Positions 45,129 through 57,171 of a stretch of DNA of 64,000 nucleotides are shown here, one piece after another (positions within the stretch are counted from its first letter, which is position 1; every line of letters starts with the position of its first letter). Below the pieces are notes generated by a model. The model was not told where the DNA came from, searched no databases, and saw nothing but the letters and a program-made list of their open reading frames with translations. Source of the stretch: Caballeronia arationis (lineage in GTDB: Bacteria > Pseudomonadota > Gammaproteobacteria > Burkholderiales > Burkholderiaceae). The DNA lies in assembly GCF_001544975.2 (NCBI RefSeq), contig NZ_FCOG02000029.1:1-64000 (forward strand), in the 5' to 3' direction. A program made the translations under genes and the position numbers.

Positions 45129-45161
45129 CAAAAAACAAAAAGGGCGTTCGAAAGAACGCCC
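45129..45161 (-). terminator. Rho-independent terminator of the LysR gene
   Basis: An 8-bp stem GGGCGTTC / GAACGCCC with a GAAA-type loop, followed on the minus strand by TTTTTGTTTTTT. It lies 27 bases after the stop of the LysR regulator. Confidence 0.92.
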
Positions 45162-45188
45162 GTGCCAAACCCAAACCTCAACCGTTAG

Positions 45189-46199
45189 CTATGCAACCAC
45201 ATCGACGGTGCCGGCGACTTCAGGCGTGCCGTACCTGACCATCTTCGACGACGACGTGCTCGTCGGCAGGCAACGGCCTTCGGCGTCTTCCTGGCCGGAG
45301 AGCAGCGGGCAGCGTTCGAACAGTTCGGCCGCCCAGTCGACGAACACGCGCACCTTCTGCGACAGATGCCGGTTGTGCGGATAGACCGCCGAAATCGGCA
45401 TCGGCAATGGCTTCCACTGCGGCAGCACTTCGACCAGCTCACCCGTTTGCAGAAACGGCAGCGCCATGAAGCGCGGCACCTGAATGAGCCCGACGCCCTT
45501 CACGCCGCAGCTCAGATAGGCTTCGGCGTCGTTCACTGCGATCATGCCGCGCATCTTCACTTCGACCGTTTTTTCGTCCACGACGAAATCCATGTCGATC
45601 ACGCGGCCGGTGCGGCTCGAAAAATAGTTCACGGCCGTGTGGTGTTCGAGGTCCTCGATGGTCTTCGGCACGCCATGCCGCTCCAGGTACTGCGGGGCTG
45701 CGGCGGTCAGGCCCTGAAACACGCCGATGCGCCGGGCGACAAGACTCGAGTCCTGCAGCGTGCCTACGCGAATCACGCAATCGACGCCTTCCTGGATCAG
45801 ATCGACGGGCTTGTCGCCGAAGCCCACCATCAGTTCGATATCCGGATAGCGCGTGTGGAATTCGCACATCGCGGGCATCACGATGTTGCGCCCGATCGCC
45901 CCAGGCATGTCCACCCGCAGCTTGCCGCGCGGACCCTTCGCGCTGGTCGCGAACGAGCCCTCGGCTTCCTCGATGTCCGCGAGGATGCGCACGCACCGCT
46001 CGTAGTACGCGGCCCCGTCGGGCGTGAGATTGAGACGCCGCGTCGTGCGCTGCAGGAGCCGCACGTTGAGGAACGCCTCGAGGTTCTGGATGATCGTCGT
46101 CACCGACGCGCGCGGCAGATTGAGCGTATCCGCTGCGCGCGAAAAGCTGTTGGTGTCGACGACGCGTGTGAACACCTGCATAGCTTGTAGCCGATCCAT
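45189..46199 (-). CDS. LysR-family regulator of the RND efflux operon (CeoR/BpeT-like)
   Basis: 336-aa LysR regulator. Helix-turn-helix: MDRLQAMQVFTRVVDTNSFS then AADTLNLPRASVTTIIQNLE. The effector domain follows, with a C-terminal tail of polar residues. It is divergent from llpE and the three RND genes, matching CeoR (B. cenocepacia) and BpeT (B. pseudomallei), which activate such operons in response to drugs such as chloramphenicol and trimethoprim. Symbol left blank as synteny-based only. Confidence 0.9.
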   Translation of the reverse strand: MDRLQAMQVFTRVVDTNSFSRAADTLNLPRASVTTIIQNLEAFLNVRLLQRTTRRLNLTPDGAAYYERCVRILADIEEAEGSFATSAKGPRGKLRVDMPGAIGRNIVMPAMCEFHTRYPDIELMVGFGDKPVDLIQEGVDCVIRVGTLQDSSLVARRIGVFQGLTAAAPQYLERHGVPKTIEDLEHHTAVNYFSSRTGRVIDMDFVVDEKTVEVKMRGMIAVNDAEAYLSCGVKGVGLIQVPRFMALPFLQTGELVEVLPQWKPLPMPISAVYPHNRHLSQKVRVFVDWAAELFERCPLLSGQEDAEGRCLPTSTSSSKMVRYGTPEVAGTVDVVA

Positions 46200-46396
46200 G
46201 TTCTCTCACCGTCAAAAGCATTGCAGCGCCGGGAATTAAGCGCGCTGCTAACAAACGATTAAGGATGACGAGTCGCGATTGTTCAGTGCGACCGAATTGT
46301 GTTGCCGGATTATAGGCATTTATCTAAAAACCTGCGGGTACCAGAATTCGTCCCATCGCAACTCAGGTGGGATGGCGCAAACGCGCCGCAAAAACC
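46200..46396. promoter_or_regulatory. Divergent promoter region between the LysR gene and llpE
   Basis: About 200 bases, AT-richer than the flanks, with runs such as TTTATCTAAAAA (46319-46330) before llpE. The LysR binding site is expected here, but I could not single out a convincing T-N11-A palindrome. Confidence 0.4.
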
Positions 46397-47233
46397 ATGG
46401 CAACAACGCTGGATCAGGGGCTTAGTCAAACGACACCTTCGAGGCTTTGCATCGAGGAAGTCCATATCGCGGGACACGCTCATCCGATCGTGCTGCGCAG
46501 TTATCGCCCCGCGTCGGACGGCACCGTCCTGCCGATTGTCCTTTATTTTCACGGCGGCGGCTTTACCCACGGCACGCTCGACGACGCCGAGATCGCCGCC
46601 GCGACCATCGCACGCGACACGCCCGCGTGGGTCGTGTCGGTCGGCTATTCGCTTGCGCCGGCGTTTCCGTTTCCCGCCGCGCCCGAAGACGGCTATCGCG
46701 CCGCACAGTGGGCGGTCGCGAATGCACGCGCACAGCGCGCGGACCCGCACCGGATTGGTGTGGCCGGGCATGACGCAGGCGGCAATCTCGCGACCTGTCT
46801 TGCCGCAATCGCCCGTGATCGCGGCGATATCGCGATTTCGGCGCAGGCCTTGCTTGCGCCGCTTCTCGATCCGAGCCTCACGCGTCTCGCCGACGAGCGC
46901 AAGGTGACGGGCACCGATCTCGGCATGAGCGAGTGCGCCCGCTGCTATCGCGCGTATCTGCCGAATGCATCGCAACGGCTGCACCCGTATGCGGCGCCGC
47001 TCGAATCGCGCCGTCTTGCGGGCCTGCCGCCGGCGCTGATCGCAAGCGCCGAGCACGACCTGCTGCACATCGAAGCGGAAAAGTACGCGGGCGAACTGAT
47101 CGCCGCGGGCATCCCGACCGAGGTCACGCGCCATTGCCGCGCCTCGCACAAGGGTCTCGCGACGCATCCGGCCGCACTGGCCGACGTCGTCGCCTTCTTC
47201 AGAAAACGTCTCTCGCTTGCGAAGCCGGCTTGA
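46397..47233 (+). CDS. llpE: LlpE-like alpha/beta-hydrolase fold protein
   Basis: 278-aa protein of the hormone-sensitive-lipase family. The oxyanion motif YFHGGGF (about residue 55) and a C-terminal His region (RASHKG) are present. The nucleophile elbow normally GDSAGG reads GHDAGG here: Ser is replaced by Asp. The Asp of the catalytic set probably lies in SAEHDLL. Such a llpE gene is the first gene of the ceo/bpeEF efflux operon and is not needed for pumping. ATG at 46397 chosen; a GTG ten codons upstream is possible. Confidence 0.88.
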   Translation: MATTLDQGLSQTTPSRLCIEEVHIAGHAHPIVLRSYRPASDGTVLPIVLYFHGGGFTHGTLDDAEIAAATIARDTPAWVVSVGYSLAPAFPFPAAPEDGYRAAQWAVANARAQRADPHRIGVAGHDAGGNLATCLAAIARDRGDIAISAQALLAPLLDPSLTRLADERKVTGTDLGMSECARCYRAYLPNASQRLHPYAAPLESRRLAGLPPALIASAEHDLLHIEAEKYAGELIAAGIPTEVTRHCRASHKGLATHPAALADVVAFFRKRLSLAKPA

Positions 47234-47288
47234 TCGGCACTGCATGCGAGCCAAAAAAAATCTCAACGACTCTATTGGAGCTTTCGAC

Positions 47289-48476
47289 ATGTTCTTCACT
47301 CGCAAACGCATCTACGCGGCGCTAGGCGCCACGCTCGTGGTCGCGGGCCTCGGTGGCTATACGGCGTGGCGCGGGCACGGCGACGCACCCGTGAACAGCG
47401 CGCAGGCCGCGGCCCACAGCGCGACGGCGACGGAAGTGGACGTCGCGACGGTGGTCTCGAAGACCATCACCGACTGGCAAAGCTACTCGGGCCGTCTCGA
47501 AGCCGTCGACAAGGTGGACATCCGTCCGCTCGTGCCGGGGACGATCGTCGCGGTGCATTTCAAGGACGGCGCGCTCGTGAAGAAGGGCGATCCGCTCTTC
47601 ACGATCGATCCGCGCCCGTACGTGGCCGAAGTCGATCGCGCGGCGGCGCAGCTCGCGGCTGCGCAGGCGCGCAACGGCTACACGTCGACGGATGCGGCAC
47701 GCGCCGAGCGCCTGCTCACCGACAACGCGATTGCCAAGCGCGACTACGACGAGAAGCAGAACGCCGCACGCGAGGCCGTCGCGGGCGTGAAGTCCGCGCA
47801 GGCCGCGCTCGAAGCCGCGAAGATCAACCTGACCTACACGAACATCGTCGCGCCCGTGTCGGGCCGCGTGTCGCGTGCGGAGATGACGGTGGGCAACATC
47901 GTTTCGACCGGTGCGAACGCGCCGCTCCTGACGACGCTCGTGTCCGTCTCGCCGATCTACGCCTCGTTCGACGTCGACGAGCAAACCTACCTGCGCTATC
48001 TGAGCCGCGACTCGAAGGCGACGGTGCCGGTTTCGCTCGGCCTCGCGAACGAAGAAGGCTATTCGCGCGAAGGCGCGGTGGCGTCGGTCGACAACCGCAT
48101 TGACACGAGCTCGGGCACGATCCGCGTGCGTGCGTGCTTCGACAACGCCGACGGCTCGCTGCTGCCCGGTCTCTACGCGCGCATCAAGGTGGGCGGCGGC
48201 ACGCCGCACGCGGCCGTGATGGTCGACGATGCCGCGATCGGCACCGACCAGGACAAGAAGTACGTGATGGTCGTCGACAAGGACAACCGCGTGCAGTATC
48301 GCGAAGTCACGCTCGGCACCCAGCACGAAGGCCTGCGCGTCATCACGAAGGGGCTGGAACCTGGCGAGCGCATCGTGGTGAACGGCCTGCAGCGCGTGCG
48401 TCCGAACGATGTCGTGAAGGCGAACGGCGTCGCGATGGCGAACAACGCGCCGACGCCGGCGAAATCCGCGTCCTAA
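47289..48476 (+). CDS. RND efflux periplasmic adaptor (CeoA/BpeE type)
   Basis: 395-aa membrane-fusion protein linking the inner-membrane pump to the outer-membrane channel. The signal-anchor helix (AALGATLVVAGLGGYTAW) is followed by lipoyl and alpha-hairpin domains and beta-barrel regions (RPLVPGTIVAVHFKDGALVK, VSPIYASFDVDEQTYLRYL). Unlike many adaptors it has no lipobox Cys at the cleavage site. GGAG lies before the ATG at 47289. Confidence 0.93.
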   Translation: MFFTRKRIYAALGATLVVAGLGGYTAWRGHGDAPVNSAQAAAHSATATEVDVATVVSKTITDWQSYSGRLEAVDKVDIRPLVPGTIVAVHFKDGALVKKGDPLFTIDPRPYVAEVDRAAAQLAAAQARNGYTSTDAARAERLLTDNAIAKRDYDEKQNAAREAVAGVKSAQAALEAAKINLTYTNIVAPVSGRVSRAEMTVGNIVSTGANAPLLTTLVSVSPIYASFDVDEQTYLRYLSRDSKATVPVSLGLANEEGYSREGAVASVDNRIDTSSGTIRVRACFDNADGSLLPGLYARIKVGGGTPHAAVMVDDAAIGTDQDKKYVMVVDKDNRVQYREVTLGTQHEGLRVITKGLEPGERIVVNGLQRVRPNDVVKANGVAMANNAPTPAKSAS

Positions 48477-48520
48477 TCGGGCGCCTCACGAGGGCGCTTC
48501 AAAAAGGCAATAGAACCGTC

Positions 48521-51718
<3,198 letters not shown>

Positions 51719-51726
51719 GGGACATG

Positions 51727-53256
51727 ATGAACAAGTCGTTATCCAGACGATGGCTGGGGTTGTCGGGGCTTCTGGCGTCGCTGCTGGTGGTCGCGGGCTG
51801 CTCGCTCGCGCCGAACTACGAGAAGCCCGATGTGAACGCGCCGTCCGCGTTCAAGGAAACGCCGGTCGAGACGACAGCGTCCGCTGACAAGATCTCGCCC
51901 GCCGAAGCCGGCACGTGGAAGACCGCGGAGCCGTCGGAAGAAGTGATGCGCGGCGAATGGTGGACGATCTTCGGCGACGCGACGCTCAACGACCTGGAGC
52001 ACCAGGCTGCCGACGCGAACCAGAACCTGAAGGCCGCGGCCGCGCGCGTGAAGGAAGCGCGTGCGATCAACCAGACGGCGCGCGCGGGACTCTTCCCGAC
52101 CATCGACGCGGGCTTCGGCCCGACGCGCGAGAAGCTTTCGCCGGCATCGCAGTTGCAGCCGCAAAACGTGAACGTGTCCCCGCAGACGTTGTGGCGCGCG
52201 CAGGCGAGCGCGTCGTACGAAGTGGATCTGTTTGGCCGCGTGGCATCGACCGTCGATGCCGCGAAGGCCGACACGCAGCAGAGCGAGGCGCTGTTCCGCT
52301 CGGTGCAACTGGCGCTGCAGGCGGACGTCGCGCAGAACTACTTCAACCTGCGCGAACTCGATGCCGAGATGGACGTGTTCACGCGCACGGTGACCTTGCG
52401 TGAAGAGGCGCTGAAGCTGGTGCAGCGGCGCTTCACCGAAGGCGATATCAGCGAACTCGACGTGGCGCGTGCGAAGTCCGAACTCGCGACAGCGCGTTCC
52501 GATGCGATGACGGTCCAGCGGTTGCGGGCGGCGTCCGAGCACGGTCTCGCGGTCCTGCTCGGCAAGGCGCCCGCGCAGTTCTCGATGGCGGCGAACCCTT
52601 TGAAGCCTGTCGAGATTCGCGTGCCGCCGGGGCTGCCTTCATCGTTGCTGGAGCGCCGGCCGGATATCGCAGCGGCCGAGCGCGCGATGGCGGCGGCGAA
52701 TTCGCGGATCGGCGTGGCGAAGGCGGCGTTCTTTCCGTCGCTGACGCTGACGGGTGCGGGCGGTTTCGAGTCGGCGACGCTCGGCGACCTGTTCCAGTGG
52801 TCGAGCCGCACGTTCCTGCTCGGACCGCTCGTCGGCACGGCACTGTCGATGCCCATCTTCGATGGCGGCCGTCGCAAGGGCAACCTGGCGAACGCGCGCG
52901 CCGTGTACGAGGAGGATGTGGCGAATTACCGGCAGCAGGTGCTGGTCGCGTTCCAGGAGGTCGAGGACAACCTGTCGGACCTGCGCATCCTCGAAGGGCA
53001 GACGGGAACGCAGGCGGATGCAGTGAAGTCGTCGGCGCGCGCGGCGCAGTTGTCACGCACGCAGTACAACGAAGGCGCGGTGAATTATCTCGATGTGATC
53101 GATGCGGAGCGGACGGTCTTGCAGTCGCAGCGGATTGCCGTGCAGCTTTCCGGAACGCAGGCGATTGCCACCGTGAATCTCATTCGCGCGCTTGGCGGCG
53201 GGTGGGGCGATGCGATGCCCACGCCGGTTGTGGAGCCCTCGCTGGCCCAGCGGTGA
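51727..53256 (+). CDS. RND efflux outer-membrane lipoprotein (OpcM/OprC type)
   Basis: 509-aa outer-membrane channel of the NodT/TolC family with a lipobox (LLVVAGC, Cys at about 25) and typical TolC-type stretches EWWTIFGDATLNDLEHQAAD, SYEVDLFGRV and QLSRTQYNEGAVNYLDVIDA. It completes the tripartite pump. Two adjacent ATGs follow GAGGG; 51727 has the better spacing. A 13-bp hairpin lies just downstream. Confidence 0.93.
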   Translation: MNKSLSRRWLGLSGLLASLLVVAGCSLAPNYEKPDVNAPSAFKETPVETTASADKISPAEAGTWKTAEPSEEVMRGEWWTIFGDATLNDLEHQAADANQNLKAAAARVKEARAINQTARAGLFPTIDAGFGPTREKLSPASQLQPQNVNVSPQTLWRAQASASYEVDLFGRVASTVDAAKADTQQSEALFRSVQLALQADVAQNYFNLRELDAEMDVFTRTVTLREEALKLVQRRFTEGDISELDVARAKSELATARSDAMTVQRLRAASEHGLAVLLGKAPAQFSMAANPLKPVEIRVPPGLPSSLLERRPDIAAAERAMAAANSRIGVAKAAFFPSLTLTGAGGFESATLGDLFQWSSRTFLLGPLVGTALSMPIFDGGRRKGNLANARAVYEEDVANYRQQVLVAFQEVEDNLSDLRILEGQTGTQADAVKSSARAAQLSRTQYNEGAVNYLDVIDAERTVLQSQRIAVQLSGTQAIATVNLIRALGGGWGDAMPTPVVEPSLAQR

Positions 53257-53262
53257 TCGGCG

Positions 53263-53300
53263 GGCGCGCGGAGCGGGTGTCGAACCTCGCTCCGCGCGCC
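53263..53300 (+). terminator. Strong hairpin after the efflux operon
   Basis: Perfect 13-bp stem GGCGCGCGGAGCG / CGCTCCGCGCGCC with a 12-base loop, six bases after the outer-membrane gene stop. There is no T-run, so it may act as a rho-dependent or stabilising structure rather than a classical terminator. Confidence 0.5.
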
Positions 53301-53404
53301 AGTGCCCGAATTGTTCGCGAATACGAACATATGTCTTCACCTTCGGAACCTTTATCCGGCAGTGCACGCTCCGTAGAATTCAAATCATGGAATAGGAGCT
53401 TGCA

Positions 53405-53617
53405 ATGAGAGCCTTGATCGAAAGACAACTGTATCAACCGGCCGTCGTCCTGCCGATGCTCGTGCTCATGCGCCTGATGGTGACGCTCGACTTCAACCTC
53501 GCGCAGGTCACGCTGGTCGTCGTCGCAAAGAGTTCGCAGTATGTGTTCAAGGCGGTCTTCAGGCCGCGCGCGGGCCGCAGCGAAGCCCGCGCGATCTGCG
53601 GTCACTGCCACTGCTGA
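53405..53617 (+). CDS. Hypothetical small membrane-type protein (70 aa)
   Basis: An AGGAG precedes the ATG. The protein has two hydrophobic stretches (VVLPMLVLMRLMV, AQVTLVVVAKSS) and a Cys-rich tail ending ICGHCHC. No family recognised. It ends 23 bases before the stop of the convergent ppk2 gene. Coding status is not certain. Confidence 0.45.
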   Translation: MRALIERQLYQPAVVLPMLVLMRLMVTLDFNLAQVTLVVVAKSSQYVFKAVFRPRAGRSEARAICGHCHC

Positions 53618-53639
53618 AGCCGCGCACGCGCCCGGTCAA

Positions 53640-54536
53640 TCAATAAACTTCCGGCACTATCATGCTCTCGGGCACCGGCTGCCGCAGATAATCGTCGTTG
53701 TACACGCGTGCCGGCAGGTCGATCGCGGGATGCTCGATCTCGTGATACGGCACCTGGGCGAGCAGATGGCTCATGCAGTTGAGCCGCGCGCGCTTCTTGT
53801 CTACCGCCTGTACCACCCACCACGGCGCCTCCGGAATGTGCGAGCGCTGCAGCATGATCTCCTTCGCCACCGTATAAGCCTCCCAGCGCCGACGGCTCTC
53901 CAGATCCATCGGGCTCAACTTCCACTGTTTCAGCGGATCCTCGATGCGCGCCTGAAAGCGCACCTCCTGCTCGTCGTCGGTGATCGAGAACCAGTACTTG
54001 ATGATCTGGATGCCGCTTCGCACCAGCATCTTCTCGAACTCGGGCACCGAGCGGAAGAATTCCTCATACTCTTCGTCGCTGCAGAAATTCATCACGCGCT
54101 CGACGCCCGCGCGGTTGTACCAGCTCCGGTCGAACAGCACGATCTCGCCGCCCGCCGGCAGTTGCGACACGTAACGCTGGAAATACCACTGAGTGCGCTC
54201 GCGATTGTTCGGCGCGGGCAGGGCGGCCACGCGGCACACCCGCGGATTGAGCCGCTGCGTGATGCGCTTGATCGCGCCGCCCTTGCCGGCGGCATCCCGC
54301 CCTTCGAAGATCACGACGAGCCGGTGCCCCGTATTCACCACCCAGTCCTGCAACTTGACGAGTTCACCCTGCAGCCGGAACAGCTCGCGGAAATAGAGCT
54401 TGCGCAATGCGCGCGATTCCTCGGTGAGCGCGCTGTCGCCGTCGAGCAGGCGATCGTCCAGTTCCATCTCGAGTTCTTCGTCGTAGCTGTCGATCAGGTC
54501 CGCTTCGAAGCGGCGCTGCCTGTCTTGCGAAATCAT
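53640..54536 (-). CDS. ppk2: Polyphosphate kinase 2 (PPK2)
   Basis: 298-aa one-domain PPK2 with Walker A VIFEGRDAAGKGGAI and Walker B-type VLFDRSWYNRAG, plus the family motifs GKGGAIKRITQRLNPRVCRV and PWWVVQAVDKKRARLN. It transfers phosphate between polyphosphate and nucleotides; class I size suggests NDP phosphorylation. A single-gene unit, with no ppk1 or ppx nearby. Confidence 0.93.
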   Translation of the reverse strand: MISQDRQRRFEADLIDSYDEELEMELDDRLLDGDSALTEESRALRKLYFRELFRLQGELVKLQDWVVNTGHRLVVIFEGRDAAGKGGAIKRITQRLNPRVCRVAALPAPNNRERTQWYFQRYVSQLPAGGEIVLFDRSWYNRAGVERVMNFCSDEEYEEFFRSVPEFEKMLVRSGIQIIKYWFSITDDEQEVRFQARIEDPLKQWKLSPMDLESRRRWEAYTVAKEIMLQRSHIPEAPWWVVQAVDKKRARLNCMSHLLAQVPYHEIEHPAIDLPARVYNDDYLRQPVPESMIVPEVY

Positions 54537-54805
54537 GATGGGCTCCGTTGATGTGCTGGCGCGCGGCGCGATCCGGCTTGCGATCCCGCGGGGACGGCCG
54601 ATTATCCCGGTCGACGGTGTCAGGCGTGTGACGCGCGCCCTATTGGGGTCGATGCAATTTCGACGCGCTCTGCGCGACTAAGCAGCATCGTACTTCGACG
54701 CAGGCAGCATCGCATGCGAACCTTCCCGATGCGCCACCGCGGCGTCGGGCGCCGCGTCGATCGGTAGAATGGGCCGTTCCGTATCCAGCACGAGCGACCC
54801 TCACG

Positions 54806-55747
54806 ATGACCGACACGAAGCCCACCGCCATTCCCGTATTCGACGAAACCGAAACCGCCCGGCTTTTGCCCTTCGACCACCTCGTCGCGACGCTCGAAGT
54901 CACGATGCTCGAGTACGCCGAAGGCCGCATCGCGAGCCCCGAGCGCATGGTGGTGCCGCTCGCCGAGGGCGCGGTGATGCTTTCGATGCCCGCAAGCGCG
55001 CTTGATCTTGCGATGCACAAGCTCGTGAACGTGTGCCCGCGCAACCGCGCGCTCGGCCTGCCGACGATCCACGGCCAGGTCACGGCCTTCGACGCATCGA
55101 CGGGTGTGCCGCAATTCATGCTCGACGGCCCCACGGTGACCGGCCGCCGCACCGCCGCGGTGACGATGCTCGGCATCCGCAGCCTTTTCGACCCCGCCCC
55201 CGGCGAGGTGCTGGTGATCGGCACCGGCAAGCAGGCGATCCATCACGTCGAAGCGCTGGCGCGCCTCTTTCCGGCGGCGCGCATCTCGATCGCGGGCTCG
55301 CAGCCTGGGCGCGCCGAGGCGTTTTGCGCCGCGCACGGGGATTTGTCCGCGAACCTGGCGCCGCTCGCGGGCGACATTCCCGATTCCGTCGACGTCGTCA
55401 TCACGACGACGACCAGCAAGACGCCGGTCTACACGCTCGCGGCGCGGCCGGGGCGGCTCGTCATCGGCGTAGGCGCGTTCACGCCCGACGCGGCGGAAAT
55501 CGCGGCGTCGACGGTTCTGGCAAGCGACGTCTTCGTCGACGATCCCGCCGGCGCCCGCCACGAAGCAGGCGACCTGATCCAGGCGGGCATCGACTGGGAC
55601 CTCGTGCAGCCGCTCGCCAGCGTGCTTCGTGACGACGCTCGGGCAGCGGCGCGCGGCGCACGGCCGCTGTTGCTCAAGACAGTGGGTTGCGCCGCGTGGG
55701 ACCTCGCCGCATGCCGCGTCGCGCGAGACGTGTTGTCGAAACGGTGA
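54806..55747 (+). CDS. Delta1-pyrroline/piperideine-2-carboxylate reductase-like protein (ornithine cyclodeaminase family)
   Basis: 313-aa member of the ornithine cyclodeaminase/mu-crystallin family, with NAD(P) motif VLVIGTGKQAIHHVEAL and VVITTTTSKTPVY. Bifunctional Delta1-pyrroline-2-carboxylate/Delta1-piperideine-2-carboxylate reductases (proline/lysine/hydroxyproline metabolism) share this layout. It is only a distant paralogue of EutC at 22729. No partner gene adjacent. Confidence 0.85.
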   Translation: MTDTKPTAIPVFDETETARLLPFDHLVATLEVTMLEYAEGRIASPERMVVPLAEGAVMLSMPASALDLAMHKLVNVCPRNRALGLPTIHGQVTAFDASTGVPQFMLDGPTVTGRRTAAVTMLGIRSLFDPAPGEVLVIGTGKQAIHHVEALARLFPAARISIAGSQPGRAEAFCAAHGDLSANLAPLAGDIPDSVDVVITTTTSKTPVYTLAARPGRLVIGVGAFTPDAAEIAASTVLASDVFVDDPAGARHEAGDLIQAGIDWDLVQPLASVLRDDARAAARGARPLLLKTVGCAAWDLAACRVARDVLSKR

Positions 55748-55832
55748 GCGCCGTCACGGTCGTTAAGACATTCGTCGCCTGGAATGCTCCTTGCTCACTT
55801 CCGAACCCAGTTGCTTTAAACCGGATTGGACA

Positions 55833-56117
55833 ATGAACAGTCGACAAGACAATTGGGCGCCGTCGCGCGCCGCTTCATGGGACGCCACGACGGCGAGCGC
55901 GGACCGCGCGACACCGCCCGCCGCTTACTTCATCTCAGTGCTGGAACTGGCGACCGGAGAAAAGCTCGGCAACGACGAGCGCCTGCGCGCCGTCGCAATG
56001 CTGGAAGCGCAATTCGGCTCGGGCCGGCCGCGCACGCTGTCCGAGGCGGTGCGCATCTGCGCGGGCGCGATCGATTCGTCGACGCTGCAACGCATGGCAC
56101 GCGGCGCCAAGGCGTAG
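55833..56117 (+). CDS. Hypothetical protein (94 aa)
   Basis: Starts MNSRQDNWAPSR after GGATTGG. A polar, Ala/Ser/Thr-rich N-terminus is followed by a helical part, LERAVAMLEAQF-like, with ISVLELATGEKLGNDERLRA. No family recognised. Small genes of this kind are frequent in the region; coding is likely but function unknown. Confidence 0.55.
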   Translation: MNSRQDNWAPSRAASWDATTASADRATPPAAYFISVLELATGEKLGNDERLRAVAMLEAQFGSGRPRTLSEAVRICAGAIDSSTLQRMARGAKA

Positions 56118-56168
56118 CTATTTTCCATGCGCTGGTAACAAACGCGCGGTTTGCTCGGCTAATCGCGC

Positions 56169-56723
56169 TCAGCACGCCCGTACGCGCAGGCGCCAGTGCG
56201 CGTCCCCGCCGACGATCGTGACCGGCGCGAGCGGCTCCAGGTCCATCGCGTAGACCGACGCGAGCGGCGCGTCCAGCACGCGCGCGAGCATGATCTTGAT
56301 CACGATCGCATGCGTGACGATTACATGCGGCTCGCGTCGCGCATAACGATCGAGCCCGGCCATCACGCGTGTCGCGAGATGCTCGATGCTTTCACCGCCA
56401 TGCGGCGCGCTCGCGGGATCGGACAGCCACGCCGCGAGTCCCCGCGGATCTTCTTCGTGCACATCCCGAATCGAACGACCGTGCCATCGGCCATAGTCGA
56501 GATCGTCGAATGACGGATCAACCTTCGCGTCCACTGCGAGCGACGCCGCCGTTTCCCGCGCCGCCCGCGCCGGGCTCGTGACGACGCGCCGTCCGCCCGT
56601 CCCAAGCCGGTCGGCTAGGCCGGCGCAATCGGCCGGATCGATCGGGTCGTCGCGCGAGGGGAAGATGCCTGCCTTCATCGCGTGTGTCGCTGCGTGGCAT
56701 AGCAGGATCAATTCGGTGTTCAT
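56169..56723 (-). CDS. Histidine phosphatase superfamily protein with altered RHG motif
   Basis: 184-aa branch 1 histidine phosphatase (phosphoglycerate mutase-like) fold. Conserved stretches are SPARAARETA, a DDLDYGRWHGRSI acidic segment, HGGES and VIVTHAIVIKIML with the second His. The N-terminal RHG motif reads LLCHAATHAMK: the catalytic His remains but Arg and Gly are Cys and Ala. Next to a cobalamin riboswitch and cobalt transport genes it may be a CobC-like phosphatase, but that is inferred from position. Confidence 0.85.
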   Translation of the reverse strand: MNTELILLCHAATHAMKAGIFPSRDDPIDPADCAGLADRLGTGGRRVVTSPARAARETAASLAVDAKVDPSFDDLDYGRWHGRSIRDVHEEDPRGLAAWLSDPASAPHGGESIEHLATRVMAGLDRYARREPHVIVTHAIVIKIMLARVLDAPLASVYAMDLEPLAPVTIVGGDAHWRLRVRAC

Positions 56724-56779
56724 CGCGTGAATCCTTGGTAGATGCTTTACTTTGCCGTCGATCCTCCTAGAATGGCAAG

Positions 56780-56870
56780 CTTGCAGTGCGAGGAAGTCGG
56801 TGAAAACCCGGCACGGTCGCGCCACTGTGAGCGTGTGTGCCGATGCGGCGCGCGCGCGAGTCAGACCCCC
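56780..56870 (+). promoter_or_regulatory. Cobalamin riboswitch before cbtBA
   Basis: B12 box elements are readable: GGAAGTCGGTGAAAACCCGG (56792 onward), then CACGGTCGCGCCACTGTGAG and AGTCAGACCC. These match the conserved core of AdoCbl riboswitches with the CCACTG element. It lies about 55 bases upstream of the cbtB start, so cobalt uptake genes are predicted to be repressed by cobalamin. Confidence 0.9.
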
Positions 56871-56925
56871 GCTGCATCCTTCCTTCATCTTCATCTGTCG
56901 GGACGTGCATTCCCTGGAGAACGAC

Positions 56926-57162
56926 ATGAATCCTCTCGCAGCTTCCGCCCATGGCGGCGCCGCAGTTTCGCCCGCAAACGATGCACCGATACCCATTCCG
57001 GTGCGTGAAGTGCTTCCCTGGGCCATCTTCATCGGCCTCATCCTGCTGATCGCGATCTACTTCGTCGGCGCGGAGCAGGGCGCGACATCGATTTTCTCGG
57101 GCACCTACATCCACGAATTCGTCCACGACGGGCGCCATCTGCTCGGCTTTCCCTGTCACTGA
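56926..57162 (+). CDS. cbtB: CbtB, small cobalt transporter subunit
   Basis: 78-aa protein with one membrane helix (LPWAIFIGLILLIAIYFVGA) and a His/Cys-rich C-terminus, HEFVHDGRHLLGFPCH, fitting cobalt or related metal binding. CbtB works with CbtA in a predicted cobalt uptake system. It is preceded by a cobalamin riboswitch and GGAG. Confidence 0.92.
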   Translation: MNPLAASAHGGAAVSPANDAPIPIPVREVLPWAIFIGLILLIAIYFVGAEQGATSIFSGTYIHEFVHDGRHLLGFPCH

Positions 57163-57171
57163 GGACGCACG

